Assembly (NCBI GenBank): GCA_030345135.1
Contig: CP128386.1
Coordinates: forward strand, 2,753,677 to 2,817,676
Source: Chitinophagaceae bacterium DXS
GTDB taxonomy: Bacteria; Bacteroidota; Bacteroidia; Chitinophagales; Chitinophagaceae
Direction of reading: 5' to 3'
Length of the DNA: 64,000 nt
In this document: one piece after another, positions 62,750-64,000 of the stretch
How positions within the stretch are numbered: the first letter of the stretch is position 1
Layout of the letters: the number at the start of each line of letters is the position of its first letter
The notes under the pieces: model-generated
Database searches by the model: none
Told to the model about the DNA's origin: nothing
What the model saw: the letters and a program-made list of their open reading frames with translations, nothing else
Made by a program: the position numbers and the translations under genes

Positions 62750-62785
62750 AAACGTAAAAACGTAAAACGTATAACTTACAACTCA
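62750..62785 (-). repeat. CGTAAAACGTATAAC heptad array at the ABC permease stop codon
   Basis: Units CGTAAAAA, CGTAAAA, CGTATAA, CTTACAA run to the stop codon of the minus-strand permease. Same word family as the arrays at 20477 and 26069/26170. Confidence 0.65.
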
Positions 62786-64000
62786 CTCCGACCTCAAACT
62801 CTTAACCGGATTTGCCATCGCCGCTTTTATAGCCTGGAAACTTACCGTAGCAAGTGCGATAATCAACGCAATGATACCCGCCAGTGCAAACAGCCACAAC
62901 TGTATGGTTATGCGATAAGCAAACTCCTGCAACCATTTATTCATAGCCAGCCAGGCGACAGGCGTTGCTATTACGACCGCGATGCAAACCAGCTTTACAA
63001 AGTCGCCCGATAACATGGCAATGATGCCGGTGACGTTTGCACCCAAAACCTTTCTGATGCCAATTTCCTTGATCCGTTGTTCGGCTGCATAGGTAACCAG
63101 TCCTAGTAATCCAAGGCAGGCTATAAGAATAGCAAGTATTGAAAATGTTATTGAAAGTGAACCGGTACGCTGATCGGCCTGGTATTGTTTATTAAATTCT
63201 TCATCCATAAATGTATAGCTGAACGCGTGTGAAGGCGCCATCACTTTCCATTTTGATTTGAGTTGTGATACCAAACCAGGGATGTCCGCTGTATTAATAC
63301 GGAGTGCAAGGCTTCCCAGGTTTTTACGGTACAACAAAGCTAACGGCGTTACCTGTTCCCTGAGTGAATTAAAGTTGAAATTCTTGATAACCCCGACAAT
63401 ACTAAAGCTGGAGATTTTCTTTGTTGCTGCATTTTCAACGGCGTACATTTTCTTGTTAATCGGATCTTTTCCTTCAAAGTATTTTGCCGCAGCTTCATTT
63501 ATGATGATAGCGTTAGAATCGGTTGCAAAATCTTTTGAAAAATTTCTTCCGGAAACCAGTTGCATCTGCATTGTCGGAATGTAATTTTCGTCAACTTCCC
63601 ACTCCTGCGACAATATCGCATTCTCTACATCAAAATTCATATCAGGAAAAAGCCCGGTACTGTTGCGCCAGTTGTTGGTGGGCAAATAACCGGTAAATGT
63701 AGCTGCCTTTACAACCGGTAACTGCATTACTTCATTTTTAAAAGCCTCAGACTGAGAGCCGAGGGCAGATGTATTTTGTATGATCAACACCTGTTCTTTA
63801 TTAAAGCCGACGTCTTTTTGATGTATGTAATTGAGTTGACTGTAAATAACCGTCGTGCCAACCATCAATGTAATTGAAATAGCAAATTGGAATACTACCA
63901 GTGCATTACGCAAAACAGAACCTTTAAAACCCTTTGCCAGCTTGCCCTTTAATACATCTACCGGTTGGAAAGATGAAAGAAAAAAGGCCGGGTAGCTACC
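62783..64000 (-). CDS. ABC transporter permease, MacB/FtsX type; 5' end outside window
   Basis: Open from the right window edge to the stop at 62783 (406 codons including the stop). Reading in: end of one transmembrane block with PVDVLKGKLAKGF, then TM (ALVVFQFAISITLMVGTTVI), a periplasmic MacB_PCD-like domain (SGRNFSKDF, IIINEAAAKYF, FSIVGVIKNFNFNSLRE), then FtsX-type TMs (FSILAILIACLGLLGLVTYA with EQRIKEIGIRKVLGANV, and two more) ending FQAIKAAMANPVKSLRSE. Bacteroidota carry many such two-block (~800-residue) permeases for efflux or lipoprotein/peptide export. The partner ATPase is not in the window. Confidence 0.92.
   Translation of the reverse strand, partial: GSYPAFFLSSFQPVDVLKGKLAKGFKGSVLRNALVVFQFAISITLMVGTTVIYSQLNYIHQKDVGFNKEQVLIIQNTSALGSQSEAFKNEVMQLPVVKAATFTGYLPTNNWRNSTGLFPDMNFDVENAILSQEWEVDENYIPTMQMQLVSGRNFSKDFATDSNAIIINEAAAKYFEGKDPINKKMYAVENAATKKISSFSIVGVIKNFNFNSLREQVTPLALLYRKNLGSLALRINTADIPGLVSQLKSKWKVMAPSHAFSYTFMDEEFNKQYQADQRTGSLSITFSILAILIACLGLLGLVTYAAEQRIKEIGIRKVLGANVTGIIAMLSGDFVKLVCIAVVIATPVAWLAMNKWLQEFAYRITIQLWLFALAGIIALIIALATVSFQAIKAAMANPVKSLRSE

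Overview
The window looks like a chromosome segment of a free-living, polysaccharide-degrading member of the Bacteroidota, most like the family Chitinophagaceae. Supporting signs are two SusC/SusD pairs, a hybrid two-component regulator, GH92/GH125/GH9/GH32 enzymes, type IX secretion sorting domains, TAnnTTTG-type promoters and very few Shine-Dalgarno sites. The species cannot be named from the sequence alone.

Layout. (1) 1-5450, plus strand: the 3' end of a nonribosomal peptide cluster. It holds the last NRPS module (end of the A domain, carrier, thioesterase with Cys in place of the catalytic Ser), a type II thioesterase, a CmlA-like di-iron beta-hydroxylase, a glutamine-cyclotransferase-like lipoprotein and an Sfp-type phosphopantetheinyl transferase. 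(2) 5700-18560: an accessory, decay-rich stretch with a histone-like DUF6496 protein, a SYLF protein, a degraded tyrosine recombinase, and a MocR-type regulator surrounded by redox genes (DoxX, acetyltransferase, frameshifted NAD(P)H-quinone oxidoreductase, nitroreductase, two tandem carboxymuconolactone-decarboxylase-like proteins, truncated TauE, MDR oxidoreductase). Gene fragments and a tRNA-Pro follow. Three promoters here share a precisely spaced two-half-site operator that I attribute to the MocR protein. (3) 18620-34611, minus strand: signal peptidase I, then a hemicellulose/beta-glucan-type PUL reading susC-susD-TIG surface glycan-binding protein-clan GH-A hydrolase-GH9-GH2. (4) 35550-45746, mostly minus strand: SGNH hydrolase, GH125 alpha-mannosidase, a 150-bp tandem satellite, a small membrane protein, an APH-type kinase, an epimerase, AraC + SDR and GH92 alpha-mannosidase. 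(5) 45938-58112: a complete fructan PUL, with a divergent BT1754-like hybrid sensor and MFS sugar porter-fructokinase-SusC-SusD-GH32. (6) 58242-64000: LprI-like protein, methyltransferase, unknown anchored protein, acyltransferase, a T9SS-CTD fragment and a MacB/FtsX-type ABC permease cut by the window edge.

The most unusual signal is non-coding. About sixteen genes end directly in, or within a few bases of, short degenerate tandem arrays with a 7-8 nt period. The repeated word differs from locus to locus (AAAGCCT, GTAAGAC, CAGGTAT, AATTGAA, AAAAGTC, GGGTGAG, GCTGATG and others). Wherever the same word recurs at several genes it lies in the same sense orientation after the stop codon, and several arrays supply the stop codon or last residues. 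Some intergenic regions carry two such arrays as inverted arms around a core. Longer repeats of the CACGGAGGCACGG / GCAAAGACG type occupy the larger PUL gaps.
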